A DNA stretch of 64,000 nucleotides from positions 107,732 through 171,731 of the forward strand of contig CAXBCP010000007.1 of assembly GCA_963974055.1 (NCBI GenBank), written 5' to 3'. The notes under the pieces are model-generated. The model made no database searches and was not told the DNA's origin. It was given only the letters and a program-made list of their open reading frames with translations. A program made the position numbers and the translations under genes. This stretch comes from CAXBCP01 sp963974055. Its GTDB lineage: Bacteria; Pseudomonadota; Alphaproteobacteria; MPNO01; UBA830. Within the stretch, counting starts at the first letter, position 1, and each line of letters starts with the position of its first letter. Shown here one piece after another: positions 1 through 10,891 of the stretch.

Positions 1-115
1 TGTCATTGCCTATAACAAGCTGTCGACCGATATCAACCGCTATGCCGGGCGGCTCGAAGCCTTTGCCGGCGAATTCAGCGCGATCCTGTCGCGCCAGAGC
101 GAAGACGGGGAATAG
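1..115 (+). CDS. tolQ: TolQ, C-terminal fragment (cut by window edge)
   Basis: Reading from base 2, 37 codons lead to a TAG at 113-115. The peptide (ending ...SAILSRQSEDGE) resembles the cytoplasmic C-terminal helix of TolQ-type proton channel subunits. The main support is context: tolR starts 3 bases later and tolA, tolB, pal and cpoB follow in canonical order. In the family, TolQ and TolR form the inner-membrane proton-driven motor that energises TolA. Only the tail is visible, so channel residues cannot be checked. ExbB is the alternative, made unlikely by the downstream Tol genes. Confidence 0.85.
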   Translation, partial: VIAYNKLSTDINRYAGRLEAFAGEFSAILSRQSEDGE

Positions 116-118
116 CCG

Positions 119-589
119 ATGGCGATGATGTCCGGAAACGGAAACGGCAACGGGCGGGGACGCGGGCGGGGACGCGGCGGCCATGTTCCGATGGCCGAAA
201 TCAACGTGACGCCGATGGTCGATGTCATGCTGGTGCTGCTGGTGGTCTTTATGATCTCGGCGCCGCTGATGACGGTCGGCGTGCCGGTCGACCTGCCCAA
301 GACCGAAGCATCGCAGATGGTCGGCCAGGACGAACCGTTGGTCGTCAGCGTGAATGCCGGGGGCGAGGTTTTTCTGCAGGAAACGAAGATCACGCTCGAA
401 CAGCTCGTGCCGCGGCTCGAAGCGATCACGCAGAACAAGAAAGACACGCGCATCTTCGTGCGCGGCGATGCGGCGATTGCATACGGCAAGGTTATGGAGG
501 TGATGGGGACCGTAAACCTGGCGGGGTTCACCCGCGTGGCGCTGCTGACAGAGCTTCCCAAGGGCAACGGCGCCGGAGGGGCGAAGTGA
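119..589 (+). CDS. tolR: TolR, ExbD/TolR-family motor subunit
   Basis: 156 aa. After a short cytoplasmic tail comes the family signature INVTPMVDVMLVLLVVF; Asp35 within the single membrane helix (about 33-52) corresponds to the conserved proton-path aspartate. The rest is the periplasmic ExbD/TolR domain. TolR works with TolQ to couple the proton gradient to TolA during outer-membrane constriction. The N-terminal tail is unusual low-complexity sequence, (GN)3 then (GR)4, encoded by near-repeated codons. The ATG is 3 bp after tolQ and tolA starts 3 bp after the stop, indicating one operon. Confidence 0.95.
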   Translation: MAMMSGNGNGNGRGRGRGRGGHVPMAEINVTPMVDVMLVLLVVFMISAPLMTVGVPVDLPKTEASQMVGQDEPLVVSVNAGGEVFLQETKITLEQLVPRLEAITQNKKDTRIFVRGDAAIAYGKVMEVMGTVNLAGFTRVALLTELPKGNGAGGAK

Positions 590-592
590 ATC

Positions 593-1543
593 ATGCGGTA
601 CGGCGCGGCGATTTCTGCTTTGCTTCATCTCGGGATACTGGTTCTCGTGATCGTCGGTTTGCCGAGCCTTCTGCAGTCGGATCGTCCCGAAATCGTACCG
701 GTCTCGGTCGAAGTGGTGTCGATAGACGAACTGTCGAAAAAACCGGAAAAGAAAGCGCCGCCGAAACCGGAAGCCCCCAAGCCGGCTCCGAAAAAACCGG
801 ATCCGCCCAGGGTTGCCAAACAGGCGCCGCCGCCGCCGGCACCGGCACCGGCGCCCGCTCCGCCCGAAACGGTGAAGATTCCCGAACCGGAACCGTTGGC
901 GCCGGCACCCAAGCCGAAGCCGAAGCCGGAACCGCCCGCTCCGAAAGCGGAACCCGTGCCCAAGCCGAAACCGAAACCGGCCCCGCCCAGAAAGGCGGAA
1001 CCCCCGAAAAAGGCGGAACCGCAGGTCGCCGCCAAGTCGCCGCCGGTGCCGACGCCGAAGACAAAACCGAAACCGCCGCCGCCCGAACCGGACGCGTTCC
1101 AGTCGTTGCTCAAGAACCTCGCGCAGGACAAGCGCAAGGCGGAAAAGGCAAAGGCGGCCAAACCGGAGAAGGCCGCGAAACCGGTGGACGAGACGCCGAA
1201 GCGGTCCGCGCTTCAGGCGCGCATGATGGCGGCCAGTCTGGCGCAGGCGGTCAACCGCCAGATCACGCCCTGCTGGTCGATCCCCGCGGGCGCCAAGGAT
1301 GCCGCGAATATGAGCGTCGCGATCCGCATCCGCCTGAATCCGGACGGCACGCTCGGCGGTCAGCCGAAGGTCGAGGATTCGGCCCGGCTCGGACGCGACC
1401 CGTTTTTCAGGGCGGTTGCGGAGAGTTCGTTGCGGGCGCTGGGCAATCCGCAATGCATGCCGCTGAAACTGCCCTATGACCAATATGACCTGTGGAAAGA
1501 GATCACGTTTGTATTCGATCCGAAGGAAGCGCTTGGCCAATGA
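593..1543 (+). CDS. tolA: TolA, periplasm-spanning Tol-Pal protein
   Basis: 316 aa. Residues about 5-25 form an N-terminal membrane anchor. Residues about 50-190 are a Pro/Lys/Ala/Glu-rich stalk (many PKP, PEPPAPK-type repeats), and from about 205 a globular C-terminal TolA/TonB-like domain follows (QITPCWSIPAGA onward). TolA transmits TolQR motor energy to TolB and Pal at the outer membrane. The stalk is proline-rich rather than the Ala/Glu/Lys helix of enterobacteria, as is common in alphaproteobacteria. The stop overlaps the tolB start (ATGA), implying translational coupling. Confidence 0.93.
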   Translation: MRYGAAISALLHLGILVLVIVGLPSLLQSDRPEIVPVSVEVVSIDELSKKPEKKAPPKPEAPKPAPKKPDPPRVAKQAPPPPAPAPAPAPPETVKIPEPEPLAPAPKPKPKPEPPAPKAEPVPKPKPKPAPPRKAEPPKKAEPQVAAKSPPVPTPKTKPKPPPPEPDAFQSLLKNLAQDKRKAEKAKAAKPEKAAKPVDETPKRSALQARMMAASLAQAVNRQITPCWSIPAGAKDAANMSVAIRIRLNPDGTLGGQPKVEDSARLGRDPFFRAVAESSLRALGNPQCMPLKLPYDQYDLWKEITFVFDPKEALGQ

Positions 1544-2916
1544 TGAATATGTTTGATACCGAAATGACGGCGCGCCGGGTAAGGGGCACTGTCTTTGCCG
1601 TGATTCCCGCCCTCGTCTTCGCCCTGCTTGCCGTGTTGATACAGGCGCCCCCGGCGCAGGCCCAGTTGCGGGTCGATATTACGCGCGGCACCGTCCAGCC
1701 GTTGCCGATCGCGATCCCCGAATTTTTCGGCAAGACGCCGCAGGAGACCGAGATCGGTCGCGACATGGCCAATCTCATCTCCGCCGATCTTGAACGGTCG
1801 GGCCTGTTCAAGCCCATCGACCGGCTCGCCTTTATCCAGAAGGTCTCGGCCCTGCGGGTCCAGCCGCGGTTCGGCGACTGGCGGCAGATCAATGCCCAGG
1901 CGCTGGTTGCCGGCAGCGCGGAAGCCCAGCGCGACGGGCGGCTCAAGGTGGAATTCCGCCTGTGGGACGTGTTCGGCGAAGCGCAGCTGACGGGGCTCGC
2001 CTATTTTACGGCGCCGGATAACTGGCGCCGGGTCGCGCATATCATCGCCGACGAGATTTACAAGCGGATCACCGGCGAGAGCGGTTATTTCGATACCCGC
2101 GTCGTTTATATTTCCGAAACCGGCCCGTCGAACCGCCGGATCAAGCGCCTTGCGATCATGGACCAGGACGGCGCCAATCACCGGTTCCTGACCGATGGCC
2201 GCGCGCTGGTGCTGACCCCCCGGTTCTCGCCGACGGCACAGGAAATCACCTACCTGTCCTACACGGCGGGCAGGCCCCGGGTGTATCTGTACAATATCGA
2301 CACCGGGCAGCAGGAAATCATCGGCGATTTCCCGGGTATGACCTTTGCCCCGCGGTTTTCGCCCGATGGCAACAAGGTCATCATGAGCATGGCGCAGGAC
2401 GGCAATTCGGAAATCTATTCGATGGATCTGCGGAACCGCCGCGTGCAGCGGCTGACGCAGCATCCGTCGATCGACACGTCGCCGTCCTACGCGCCGGACG
2501 GCCGGCGGATCGTCTTCAATTCCGACCGCGGCGGCTCGCAGCAGATCTACGTGATGGAAGCGGACGGCGGCGGGGTGAAACGCATCAGTTTCGGCACCGG
2601 CCGCTACGCGACGCCGGTCTGGTCGCCGCGCGGCGACCTGATCGCCTTCACTCATATCAACAAGGGCGTTTTTTCCATCGGGATCATGCGCCCCGACGGT
2701 TCGGGCGAACGGCTCCTGGCGAACGGATTTCTCGTCGAAGGGCCGACCTGGGCGCCCAACGGGCGGGTTCTGATGTTTTTCCGCGAACAACGCGGCAACG
2801 GGCGGAGCGGCAGTTCGGCCAAGCTGTACTCGATCGATCTGACCGGCCACAACGAACGCGAGATCGTAACGCCGGCCGGCGGGTCGGACCCGGCCTGGTC
2901 GCCGCTGGTGAAATGA
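1540..2916 (+). CDS. tolB: TolB, periplasmic beta-propeller of Tol-Pal
   Basis: 458 aa from the ATG that overlaps the tolA stop by 4 bases; an in-frame start at 1492 would lie deep inside tolA and was rejected. There is a signal peptide with a hydrophobic core at about 17-35 and an AQAQ-type cleavage region near 42. The N-terminal alpha/beta domain carries DITRGTVQPLPIAIPEF. WD40-like TolB repeats follow with the recurring pattern F-S-P-D/A-G..I.F...R.G...IY.MD (for example FSPDGNKVIMSMAQDGNSEI). TolB shuttles between TolA and Pal in the periplasm. Confidence 0.95.
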   Translation: MMNMFDTEMTARRVRGTVFAVIPALVFALLAVLIQAPPAQAQLRVDITRGTVQPLPIAIPEFFGKTPQETEIGRDMANLISADLERSGLFKPIDRLAFIQKVSALRVQPRFGDWRQINAQALVAGSAEAQRDGRLKVEFRLWDVFGEAQLTGLAYFTAPDNWRRVAHIIADEIYKRITGESGYFDTRVVYISETGPSNRRIKRLAIMDQDGANHRFLTDGRALVLTPRFSPTAQEITYLSYTAGRPRVYLYNIDTGQQEIIGDFPGMTFAPRFSPDGNKVIMSMAQDGNSEIYSMDLRNRRVQRLTQHPSIDTSPSYAPDGRRIVFNSDRGGSQQIYVMEADGGGVKRISFGTGRYATPVWSPRGDLIAFTHINKGVFSIGIMRPDGSGERLLANGFLVEGPTWAPNGRVLMFFREQRGNGRSGSSAKLYSIDLTGHNEREIVTPAGGSDPAWSPLVK

Positions 2917-3100
2917 TCGTGTCGTCCGCCACGTCATTCACCGCGCCGCGAGACGGGCGCATTTTTAATTTGAAATCGCAGGAAGTCGCGCCACATACCT
3001 TTGATAAATCTTGTGATTTCGGACTGCCACAACTATCATTCGCCGCTGCAATGCTGCGACATTTCAACTTCTTACCTAATATTGATTGGGGGAAAATCTG

Positions 3101-3652
3101 ATGCGCTTCTCATACGTCATTTGTGCGATTGCCGGGCTTGCGCTCGCAGCTTGTGAATCCTCCCCGGAGGTAAATTCCAGCGCGACCGGCGATGGCTCCG
3201 CGTCGACCACGTCGGCGAGCCAGACGGGCACCGGCGGACCAGTTACCAGCGGCGTCGTAAGCCAGCAGGTTACATCGCAGAGCCCCGGCAGCGCCGAGGA
3301 TTTCGTCGTCAATGTCGGAGACCGGGTGCTGTTCGGTTTCGACCGGTTCGACCTGTCGCCCGAAGCGCGGACGACCATCGAAAACCAGGTTATCTGGCTG
3401 AAGCGCTTTCCTGCCGTGACGATCACGGTCGAGGGCCACACAGACGAACGCGGCACGCGGGAATACAACCTTGCGCTCGGCGAACGCCGCGCCAATTCGG
3501 TGCGCGATTACATGATCGCCCTAGGCGTAGACCAGAACCGGGTCAAGACTATCAGCTACGGCAAGGAACGCCCGGTCGATCCGGCGTCGAGCGATGAAGC
3601 ATGGTCGCGCAATCGGCGCGCTGTGACGGTCGTCAACGGCGCAACCGGCTGA
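3101..3652 (+). CDS. pal: Pal, peptidoglycan-associated lipoprotein
   Basis: 183 aa. The signal peptide ends in lipobox LALAAC (acylated Cys18). A Ser/Thr/Gly-rich linker leads into an OmpA-like domain at about 75-180 with the peptidoglycan-binding signature GHTDERGTREYNLALGERRA. Pal anchors the outer membrane to peptidoglycan and exchanges with TolB. The start at 3101 was chosen because it gives a proper lipoprotein signal peptide and has a GGGGGA ribosome site just upstream (about 3089-3094). A 184-bp gap from tolB leaves room for an internal promoter, but no clear one is visible. Confidence 0.96.
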   Translation: MRFSYVICAIAGLALAACESSPEVNSSATGDGSASTTSASQTGTGGPVTSGVVSQQVTSQSPGSAEDFVVNVGDRVLFGFDRFDLSPEARTTIENQVIWLKRFPAVTITVEGHTDERGTREYNLALGERRANSVRDYMIALGVDQNRVKTISYGKERPVDPASSDEAWSRNRRAVTVVNGATG

Positions 3653-3669
3653 CGGGACGGATCGTGGCG

Positions 3670-3703
3670 GACTTCCCGGCGGTTATCCGGGAAGTCATAC
3701 TTT
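3670..3703 (+). terminator. Hairpin downstream of pal
   Basis: Perfect 10-bp inverted repeat GACTTCCCGG (3670-3679) and CCGGGAAGTC (3687-3696) with a 7-nt loop, followed by a short T-containing stretch (ATACTTT). It sits 18 bp after the pal stop, so it may terminate or attenuate before cpoB. The T-run is weak, so a purely mRNA-stabilising role is possible. Confidence 0.55.
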
Positions 3704-3766
3704 CGCCACGTTTCCGCCGGAGGTTGGCCGTCGGGATTGGTTCGGATCCCACGGGCTTGATATTTT

Positions 3767-3816
3767 GGGGTCCGGAATTTCGAGGCCCGGCATTTTGAGG
3801 CCCGGCATTTAGAGGC
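3767..3816 (+). repeat. 15-bp tandem repeat (GAGGCCC family), locus A
   Basis: Three 15-bp units plus a 5-base start of a fourth: a diverged unit at 3767-3781, then GAGGCCCGGCATTTT (3782-3796) and GAGGCCCGGCATTTA (3797-3811). It ends 20 bp before the cpoB ATG. Related 15-bp units with the same GAGGCCC core occur at 48541-48588 and 55841-55885, also just upstream of genes. Confidence 0.8.
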
Positions 3817-3835
3817 AACGCACCGCTATGAAACC

Positions 3836-4936
3836 ATGAAGGCCAGTTCGAAATTCAGCCGCCGTGTACCGGCCATGGTTCTTGCCGTTGCCGTGGTGTC
3901 GATGCCGGTCCTGGCGCAGGCCCAGAATACGGGGATGCAGGAACTGCTGAACCGGGTCGAGCGGTTGCAGCGCGAACTGTCGACCCTGCAGCGCCAGGTC
4001 TACAAGGGCGAAGCGCCGCCCGCTCCGTCGGCGGCCCCGACCGCTTTAAATGCAGGACGGCCCGGCGCCTCGGCCGCGGATCCTGGCAGCGCCGGCCGTA
4101 ATTCGATCCGGATCAGCCAGCTCGAAAGCGAATTGCAGCGCCTGACCGGGCGCATCGAACAGATCGATTTCCGGACCGGACAGATTCAGTCGCGGCTCGA
4201 AAAGCTGGTCTCCGACATGGATCAGCGCCTGACCGTGCTCGAAGGCGGAACCGTCGCGTCTCCCGCACCGGCAAACGCGGCGCCGAATGTCGGCCTCCCG
4301 CTGCGCCCGCCGCCCGCCGCATCCTCCGCGCCCGCCGAGCCTGCGGCCCGCTTCCTGCCGGCGCCCCCGGCCCCGACGGAGAACGCGCGGCCCTCGGCGA
4401 ATACCGGCGCGCCACCCCGGGTGCTGGGCACGATCCCGAAGGATCTCGCGGTTGCCAGTCCGCGCGGTCCCGCACAGGCAGCACCGCCGCCACAGCGTCA
4501 ACCGGCCGCGACGGCTTCTGTCGCGCCGGCATCCGCGTTGCCGGCGGGAACGCCCCAGTCGCAATACGATTACGCATTGTCCCTGATGCTCAAACAGCAG
4601 GATTTCGCCAAGGCGGAAACCGCGTTGAAGGCGTTCATCGAGCAGAACCCCAAGGACAAGCTGACCGGCAACGCCTATTACTGGCTCGGCGAAACCTACT
4701 ACGTTCGCAACAGCTATCAGGAAGCGGCGTTTTCGTTCGCCGAGGGCTTTCAGACATTCCCCGACAACAACAAGGCGCCCGACAGCCTGCTCAAGCTCGG
4801 CATGTCGCTTGACCGGTTGGAAAAGCGCAAGGAAGCCTGCACCGCCTACGCGCGGCTGCTCACGACCTATCCGAAAGCGGCGCCGCGGCTGAAGGCCCGC
4901 GTTCAGCGCGAACAGCAGCGGGCCAAGTGCCGTTGA
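3836..4936 (+). CDS. cpoB: CpoB/YbgF, Tol-Pal associated TPR protein
   Basis: 366 aa. Signal peptide MKASSKFSRRVPAMVLAV... with VLAQAQ-type cleavage near residue 30. Two coiled-coil segments follow (about 33-60 and 90-140, heptads such as LLNRVERLQRELSTLQRQV), then a long Pro/Ala-rich linker (about 145-245). A C-terminal TPR block (about 245-366; YDYALSLMLKQQDFAKAE...) matches the YbgF/CpoB family. CpoB coordinates peptidoglycan synthesis with Tol-Pal constriction in the periplasm. The 15-bp repeats sit directly before the gene. tilS overlaps its last 10 bases. Confidence 0.93.
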   Translation: MKASSKFSRRVPAMVLAVAVVSMPVLAQAQNTGMQELLNRVERLQRELSTLQRQVYKGEAPPAPSAAPTALNAGRPGASAADPGSAGRNSIRISQLESELQRLTGRIEQIDFRTGQIQSRLEKLVSDMDQRLTVLEGGTVASPAPANAAPNVGLPLRPPPAASSAPAEPAARFLPAPPAPTENARPSANTGAPPRVLGTIPKDLAVASPRGPAQAAPPPQRQPAATASVAPASALPAGTPQSQYDYALSLMLKQQDFAKAETALKAFIEQNPKDKLTGNAYYWLGETYYVRNSYQEAAFSFAEGFQTFPDNNKAPDSLLKLGMSLDRLEKRKEACTAYARLLTTYPKAAPRLKARVQREQQRAKCR

Positions 4937-6273
4937 GCGGAGCCGCGGCTGGCGCTCTTACACCGGATGAATTTGCTGATCTGATGGCCGCTGCCGGACC
5001 GTTTCCGGCGCAGCCGCGTATTGCCGTGGGCCTCTCGGGCGGCCCCGACAGCATGGTTCTGACGGCGCTTGCCCGGGACTGGGCGGCAGAACGTCAGGGC
5101 ATGCTGACGGCGCTCACCGTCGATCATGGCCTGCGCCGGGAATCCGCTGCGGAAGCGCAAACGGTCGCCGCCTGGTGCGCCGACGCGGAAATCGCCCACG
5201 AAATTCTCGCCTGGCAGGGCGAAAAACCGGCAAACGGCATCCAGGCGGCGGCGCGGGATGCCCGCTATCGCCTGCTGGCCGACTGGTGCGGGCGCAACGG
5301 TTGCACCGAATTGCTGGTCGGTCATACGCAGAACGATCAGGCCGAAACCTTCCTGCTGCGGATGAACCGGGGCAGCGGCATTGCCGGTCTGGCGGCGATG
5401 CCGCTGGTGTCGTTCCGGGACGGTTTGCGCCTGGTGCGCCCGTTGCTGACGGTATCCCGCGCCAGGGTCGGCGTGACGGCGACAGAACTGGCGCTGGCGC
5501 CGGTGACCGATCCCGGCAATGCCGACCGGCGTTATGCCCGCGTCCGCTTCCGCCGGACCGTAGCCGAGCTCGGGGATCAGGGGATTTCCGTCGCCACGAT
5601 CGCGGGCGCGGCGCGGATATTCGGTGATCTCCGCGCGAAGCGGGAGACGGCGATCGAGGCGCTGGCGAAGGAAATTGTGACCGTTCATCCGCAGGGTTAC
5701 GCCGAAATCGACCGGTCGGCGCTGGGGTCGGCGGATCCCGATATTGCGCGTGGCCTGATTTCGACCCTGATTCTCGCGATAGGCGGACAGGATTACCCGC
5801 CGCGGCGCGAACGGCTGGACCGCCTTATGGGTCATGTGCTGGGGGCGGCCGTCTTTCGACCGCGCACCCTGGGCAATTGCGTCCTCGGCCTTCGGCAGGG
5901 CGTCATCGTCGTGCGGCGGGAATATCGGACGATCCGCCATGTGTTGCCGGTCATTGCCGGTAAACGGACGGTCTGGGACGGGCGTTTCCGGATCGTTTTT
6001 GGTAAAAATGCCGGTCCGGCGGGCCGCGATCGGGAGCTTCGCGCTCTTGGCGAAGCCGGTTGGCAGGCCATTGCACCGGCCCTGAATCGCGCGGAATTTC
6101 AAGGGATTCCGGGACCCGTGCGCTATGCCCTGCCGGCCGTCTGGGACGGCGGGCAGGTGGTCGAAGTGCCGCACCTGGAATACCGGGCAAAACAAAACGT
6201 TGAAAATGTCGTCGAAATTGCGCAATTTCGCCGCCAGTCGGTGCTCTCGGCGCGACCGTTTTGGGTTGCTTAA
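4927..6273 (+). CDS. tilS: tRNA(Ile)-lysidine synthase
   Basis: 448 aa from a GTG overlapping the end of cpoB. The N-type ATP pyrophosphatase PP-loop SGGPDS is at residues 37-42, with downstream TilS segments VDHGLR and GHTQNDQAETFLLRMNRGSG. The later, more variable part is the TilS C-terminal region. The enzyme attaches lysine to C34 of tRNA-Ile(CAU), an essential modification. The only nearby ATG (4984) would remove sequence just before the PP-loop that alphaproteobacterial homologues normally have, so GTG is preferred. The order cpoB-tilS-ftsH is typical of alphaproteobacteria. Confidence 0.93.
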   Translation: MPLSGAAAGALTPDEFADLMAAAGPFPAQPRIAVGLSGGPDSMVLTALARDWAAERQGMLTALTVDHGLRRESAAEAQTVAAWCADAEIAHEILAWQGEKPANGIQAAARDARYRLLADWCGRNGCTELLVGHTQNDQAETFLLRMNRGSGIAGLAAMPLVSFRDGLRLVRPLLTVSRARVGVTATELALAPVTDPGNADRRYARVRFRRTVAELGDQGISVATIAGAARIFGDLRAKRETAIEALAKEIVTVHPQGYAEIDRSALGSADPDIARGLISTLILAIGGQDYPPRRERLDRLMGHVLGAAVFRPRTLGNCVLGLRQGVIVVRREYRTIRHVLPVIAGKRTVWDGRFRIVFGKNAGPAGRDRELRALGEAGWQAIAPALNRAEFQGIPGPVRYALPAVWDGGQVVEVPHLEYRAKQNVENVVEIAQFRRQSVLSARPFWVA

Positions 6274-6373
6274 CCGTTCAGGCGCATTATCTAATGCATA
6301 ACGGTAGTTGGGACGTACACAGGACATTGCCCATGTCGGGCCAATGTCCGCCGCCTTTCGGGAAGCAGGACCA

Positions 6374-8311
<1,938 letters not shown>

Positions 8312-8339
8312 AACCGGCCGCAATCGTAGTTTCGTATCC

Positions 8340-9437
8340 ATGACAATCACGTCCAGCGACCCCGGCTCCGACCGGGGTCGCTTGCATTCCGGCGCGGGTT
8401 CCCCCGCATTCAATCCAACAGGCCTGCTGACGGGCAGTGCCGCCGAACGTGCCGTCGGGGCCGGTGACGCACAGTATCTTGCCGGCGGCCCGGTCGCGTT
8501 TTCTTTTGTCGAGACGCTTTCGCCGGCGTCCGGTGGGGTGGAGAGCAGCCTGGCGCCGGTGAGCGCACTGTCCGGACGGCTGGCGGCGCTCGCCGCCCCG
8601 CGGCCTGCGTTTGCCGGGATCGACCTGTCGCGGCCCGGGCTGATGGGGGTGGTCAATGTCACCCCGGACAGCTTTTCGGATGGCGGCGATTTCTTCGACC
8701 GCAACCGGGCGATCGACCAGGCGCTCAGGCTGGCCGCGGATGGGGCGGCGATTGTCGATATCGGCGGCGAGTCCACGCGGCCCGGGGCCGATCCCATGAC
8801 TGTTACCGATGAAATATCGCGGGTCATCCCGGTGGTCGAAGCCGCGGTTGCGGCGGGAATCGCGGTTTCCGTCGATACCCGACGGAGCGAAGTCATGACG
8901 GCCGCAATAGAGGCGGGCGCTGCCATCGTCAACGATATCACGGCGCTGACGGGCGATTCCGCGTCGCTCGAAACCGTTGCCGCCTCCGGCGCGTCGGTGG
9001 TGCTGATGCATATGCAGGGAACGCCGGAAACCATGCAGCGGGCGCCGGCCTATGCCCTGGCATCGCACGATGTTTTCCGCTGGCTGGACGCGCGCGTGGC
9101 GGCCTGTGTGGCGGCGGGCATTCCGCGCGCCCGGATCGCCGTCGATCCCGGAATCGGGTTCGGCAAGACCGATCTTCACAATATGGATATTCTGGACCGC
9201 GCCGGGCTGTTTCACAGCACCGGGTGCGCCGTTGTTTTCGGCGTGTCGCGCAAGAGCTTTATCGGGCGAATTGCGGGCGTAGACGATCCCAAAGACCGGC
9301 TTCCCGGCACGATTGCCGCCACCATCATGGCGCTCGACCGGGGCGTTCAGATACACCGGGTTCACGATGTCGCGGCGCTGCGCCAGGCGGTTTCCGTCTG
9401 GATGGCGCGGAACGCTGAATCCGGGGAGAATTCGTGA
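8340..9437 (+). CDS. folP: Dihydropteroate synthase
   Basis: 365 aa from ATG 8340. The catalytic TIM-barrel begins near residue 100 with LMGVVNVTPDSFSDGG and continues with DIGGESTRPGA, SVDTRR, VLMHMQGTPETM and VFGVSRKSFIG, all classical DHPS motifs. It condenses p-aminobenzoate with dihydropterin pyrophosphate in folate synthesis. The first 100 residues are an extra N-terminal segment (LAGGPVAFSFVETLSP...), as in other alphaproteobacterial FolP proteins. No strong ribosome site precedes 8340, so the exact start is uncertain. folB is found separately at 20.7 kb. Confidence 0.93.
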   Translation: MTITSSDPGSDRGRLHSGAGSPAFNPTGLLTGSAAERAVGAGDAQYLAGGPVAFSFVETLSPASGGVESSLAPVSALSGRLAALAAPRPAFAGIDLSRPGLMGVVNVTPDSFSDGGDFFDRNRAIDQALRLAADGAAIVDIGGESTRPGADPMTVTDEISRVIPVVEAAVAAGIAVSVDTRRSEVMTAAIEAGAAIVNDITALTGDSASLETVAASGASVVLMHMQGTPETMQRAPAYALASHDVFRWLDARVAACVAAGIPRARIAVDPGIGFGKTDLHNMDILDRAGLFHSTGCAVVFGVSRKSFIGRIAGVDDPKDRLPGTIAATIMALDRGVQIHRVHDVAALRQAVSVWMARNAESGENS

Positions 9438-9537
9438 CAGCGCCGACCGAACGACGGGACGTGAATCCGGCGGAGTTCCTTGCTATAACGTCGCGTCCCG
9501 CTGATGACAAAAGAATATGCGGGCAGGGCAGTATCTA

Positions 9538-10884
9538 ATGGCACGTAAGTATTTCGGCACCGACGGCATCCGCGGATCGGCGAATTCGGATCCGATGACG
9601 GCGGAAATCGCGCTGCGCGTCGGCATGGCCGCCGGGCGGATATTCACCCGTGGCGCACACCGCCATACGGTCGTCATCGGCAAGGACACGCGGCTGTCCG
9701 GCTATATGCTGGAGCCCGCCCTCGTCGCCGGGTTTACCGCCATGGGCATGGACGTGATCCTGGTCGGCCCCATGCCGACGCCGGCGGTGGCCATGCTGAC
9801 CCGGTCGCTGCGGGCGGATATGGGGGTCATGCTCTCGGCCTCCCACAATCCGTACCAGGATAACGGTATCAAGCTCTTCGGGCCGGATGGCTACAAGCTG
9901 TCCGATGAGGCCGAAGAGGAGATCGAAAACATGATTGAGGCGGAGATGAGTTCCGCCCTGGCCCAGTCGGAAAATCTCGGCCGCGCGAAGCGGCTGGACG
10001 ACGCCGAAGGCCGCTATATCGAGTTCGTCAAGAACACCTTCCCGCGCGGCCTGCGCCTCGACGGTTTGAAGATCGTTGTCGATTGCGCAAACGGCGCCGC
10101 CTACAAGGTCGCGCCGACGGCGCTGTGGGAACTCGGCGCCGATGTCGTGACCTACGGCGTCGAGCCCGACGGTTTCAACATCAACAAGTATTGCGGCAGT
10201 ACCGATACCCGCACGATGTGCCGCATGGTGCGCGAACACGGCGCCGATATCGGGATCGCGCTCGACGGCGATGCCGACCGGGTTCTGGTCGCCGACGAAA
10301 CCGGCCGGCTGCTGGACGGCGACCAGCTGATGGCGACGGTCGCCGAATCGTGGCACGCGGCAGGCCGTCTGAGCGGCGGCGGCGTGGTGGCGACGGTGAT
10401 GTCCAACCTCGGTCTTGAAAAATATATCCAGGGCCTCGGGCTGGATCTCGTCCGCACGCAGGTGGGCGACCGCTACGTCGTCGAGCACATGCGGGCAAAC
10501 GGGTTCAATGTCGGCGGCGAACAGTCCGGCCATATCGTGCTCAGCGACTACACCACGACCGGCGACGGACTTGTCGCCGCGATGGAAGTGTTGTCCGCCA
10601 TGGTGCAGTCCGGCCAGAAACTGAGCCAGGTCGGCCGCAAGTTCGAGCCGCTGCCGCAGGTTCTCGAAAACGTGCGTTTTTCCGGCACGCCGCCCCTCGA
10701 TCATGCGACGGTCGTCGATGCCATCCGCGAAGGCGAAGGGCGGCTCGTCGGTACCGGCCGCCTGCTGATCCGCAAGTCCGGGACCGAGCCGTTGATCCGG
10801 GTTATGGCCGAGGGCGAGGACCTGACGCTGGTTCAGGGCGTGGTGACGGATATCGTCGCCGCAATCGAGCAGGTTGCGGGCTGA
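9538..10884 (+). CDS. glmM: Phosphoglucosamine mutase
   Basis: 448 aa starting MARKYFGTDGIRG, the conserved GlmM N-terminus; an in-frame ATG at 9517 was rejected for lacking family support. The active-site phosphoserine loop MLSASHNPYQDNGIKLFG is near residue 100, the metal loop DGDADR near 245, and the phosphate-binding RKSGTEPLIRVM near the C-terminus. It interconverts glucosamine-6- and -1-phosphate for peptidoglycan and LPS synthesis. Located 100 bp after folP and followed 7 bp later by thiD, so probably one transcript. Confidence 0.97.
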   Translation: MARKYFGTDGIRGSANSDPMTAEIALRVGMAAGRIFTRGAHRHTVVIGKDTRLSGYMLEPALVAGFTAMGMDVILVGPMPTPAVAMLTRSLRADMGVMLSASHNPYQDNGIKLFGPDGYKLSDEAEEEIENMIEAEMSSALAQSENLGRAKRLDDAEGRYIEFVKNTFPRGLRLDGLKIVVDCANGAAYKVAPTALWELGADVVTYGVEPDGFNINKYCGSTDTRTMCRMVREHGADIGIALDGDADRVLVADETGRLLDGDQLMATVAESWHAAGRLSGGGVVATVMSNLGLEKYIQGLGLDLVRTQVGDRYVVEHMRANGFNVGGEQSGHIVLSDYTTTGDGLVAAMEVLSAMVQSGQKLSQVGRKFEPLPQVLENVRFSGTPPLDHATVVDAIREGEGRLVGTGRLLIRKSGTEPLIRVMAEGEDLTLVQGVVTDIVAAIEQVAG

Positions 10885-10891
10885 ACGTTCC

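Noticed and set aside
593..1161. Long antisense Gly/Ala/Pro-rich frames across tolA
   Set aside because: They are shadows of the repetitive Pro/Lys codons of tolA.
2913..3101. 62-codon frame between tolB and pal
   Set aside because: Overlaps the tolB stop, has no ribosome site and no recognisable content; the region more likely holds a promoter.
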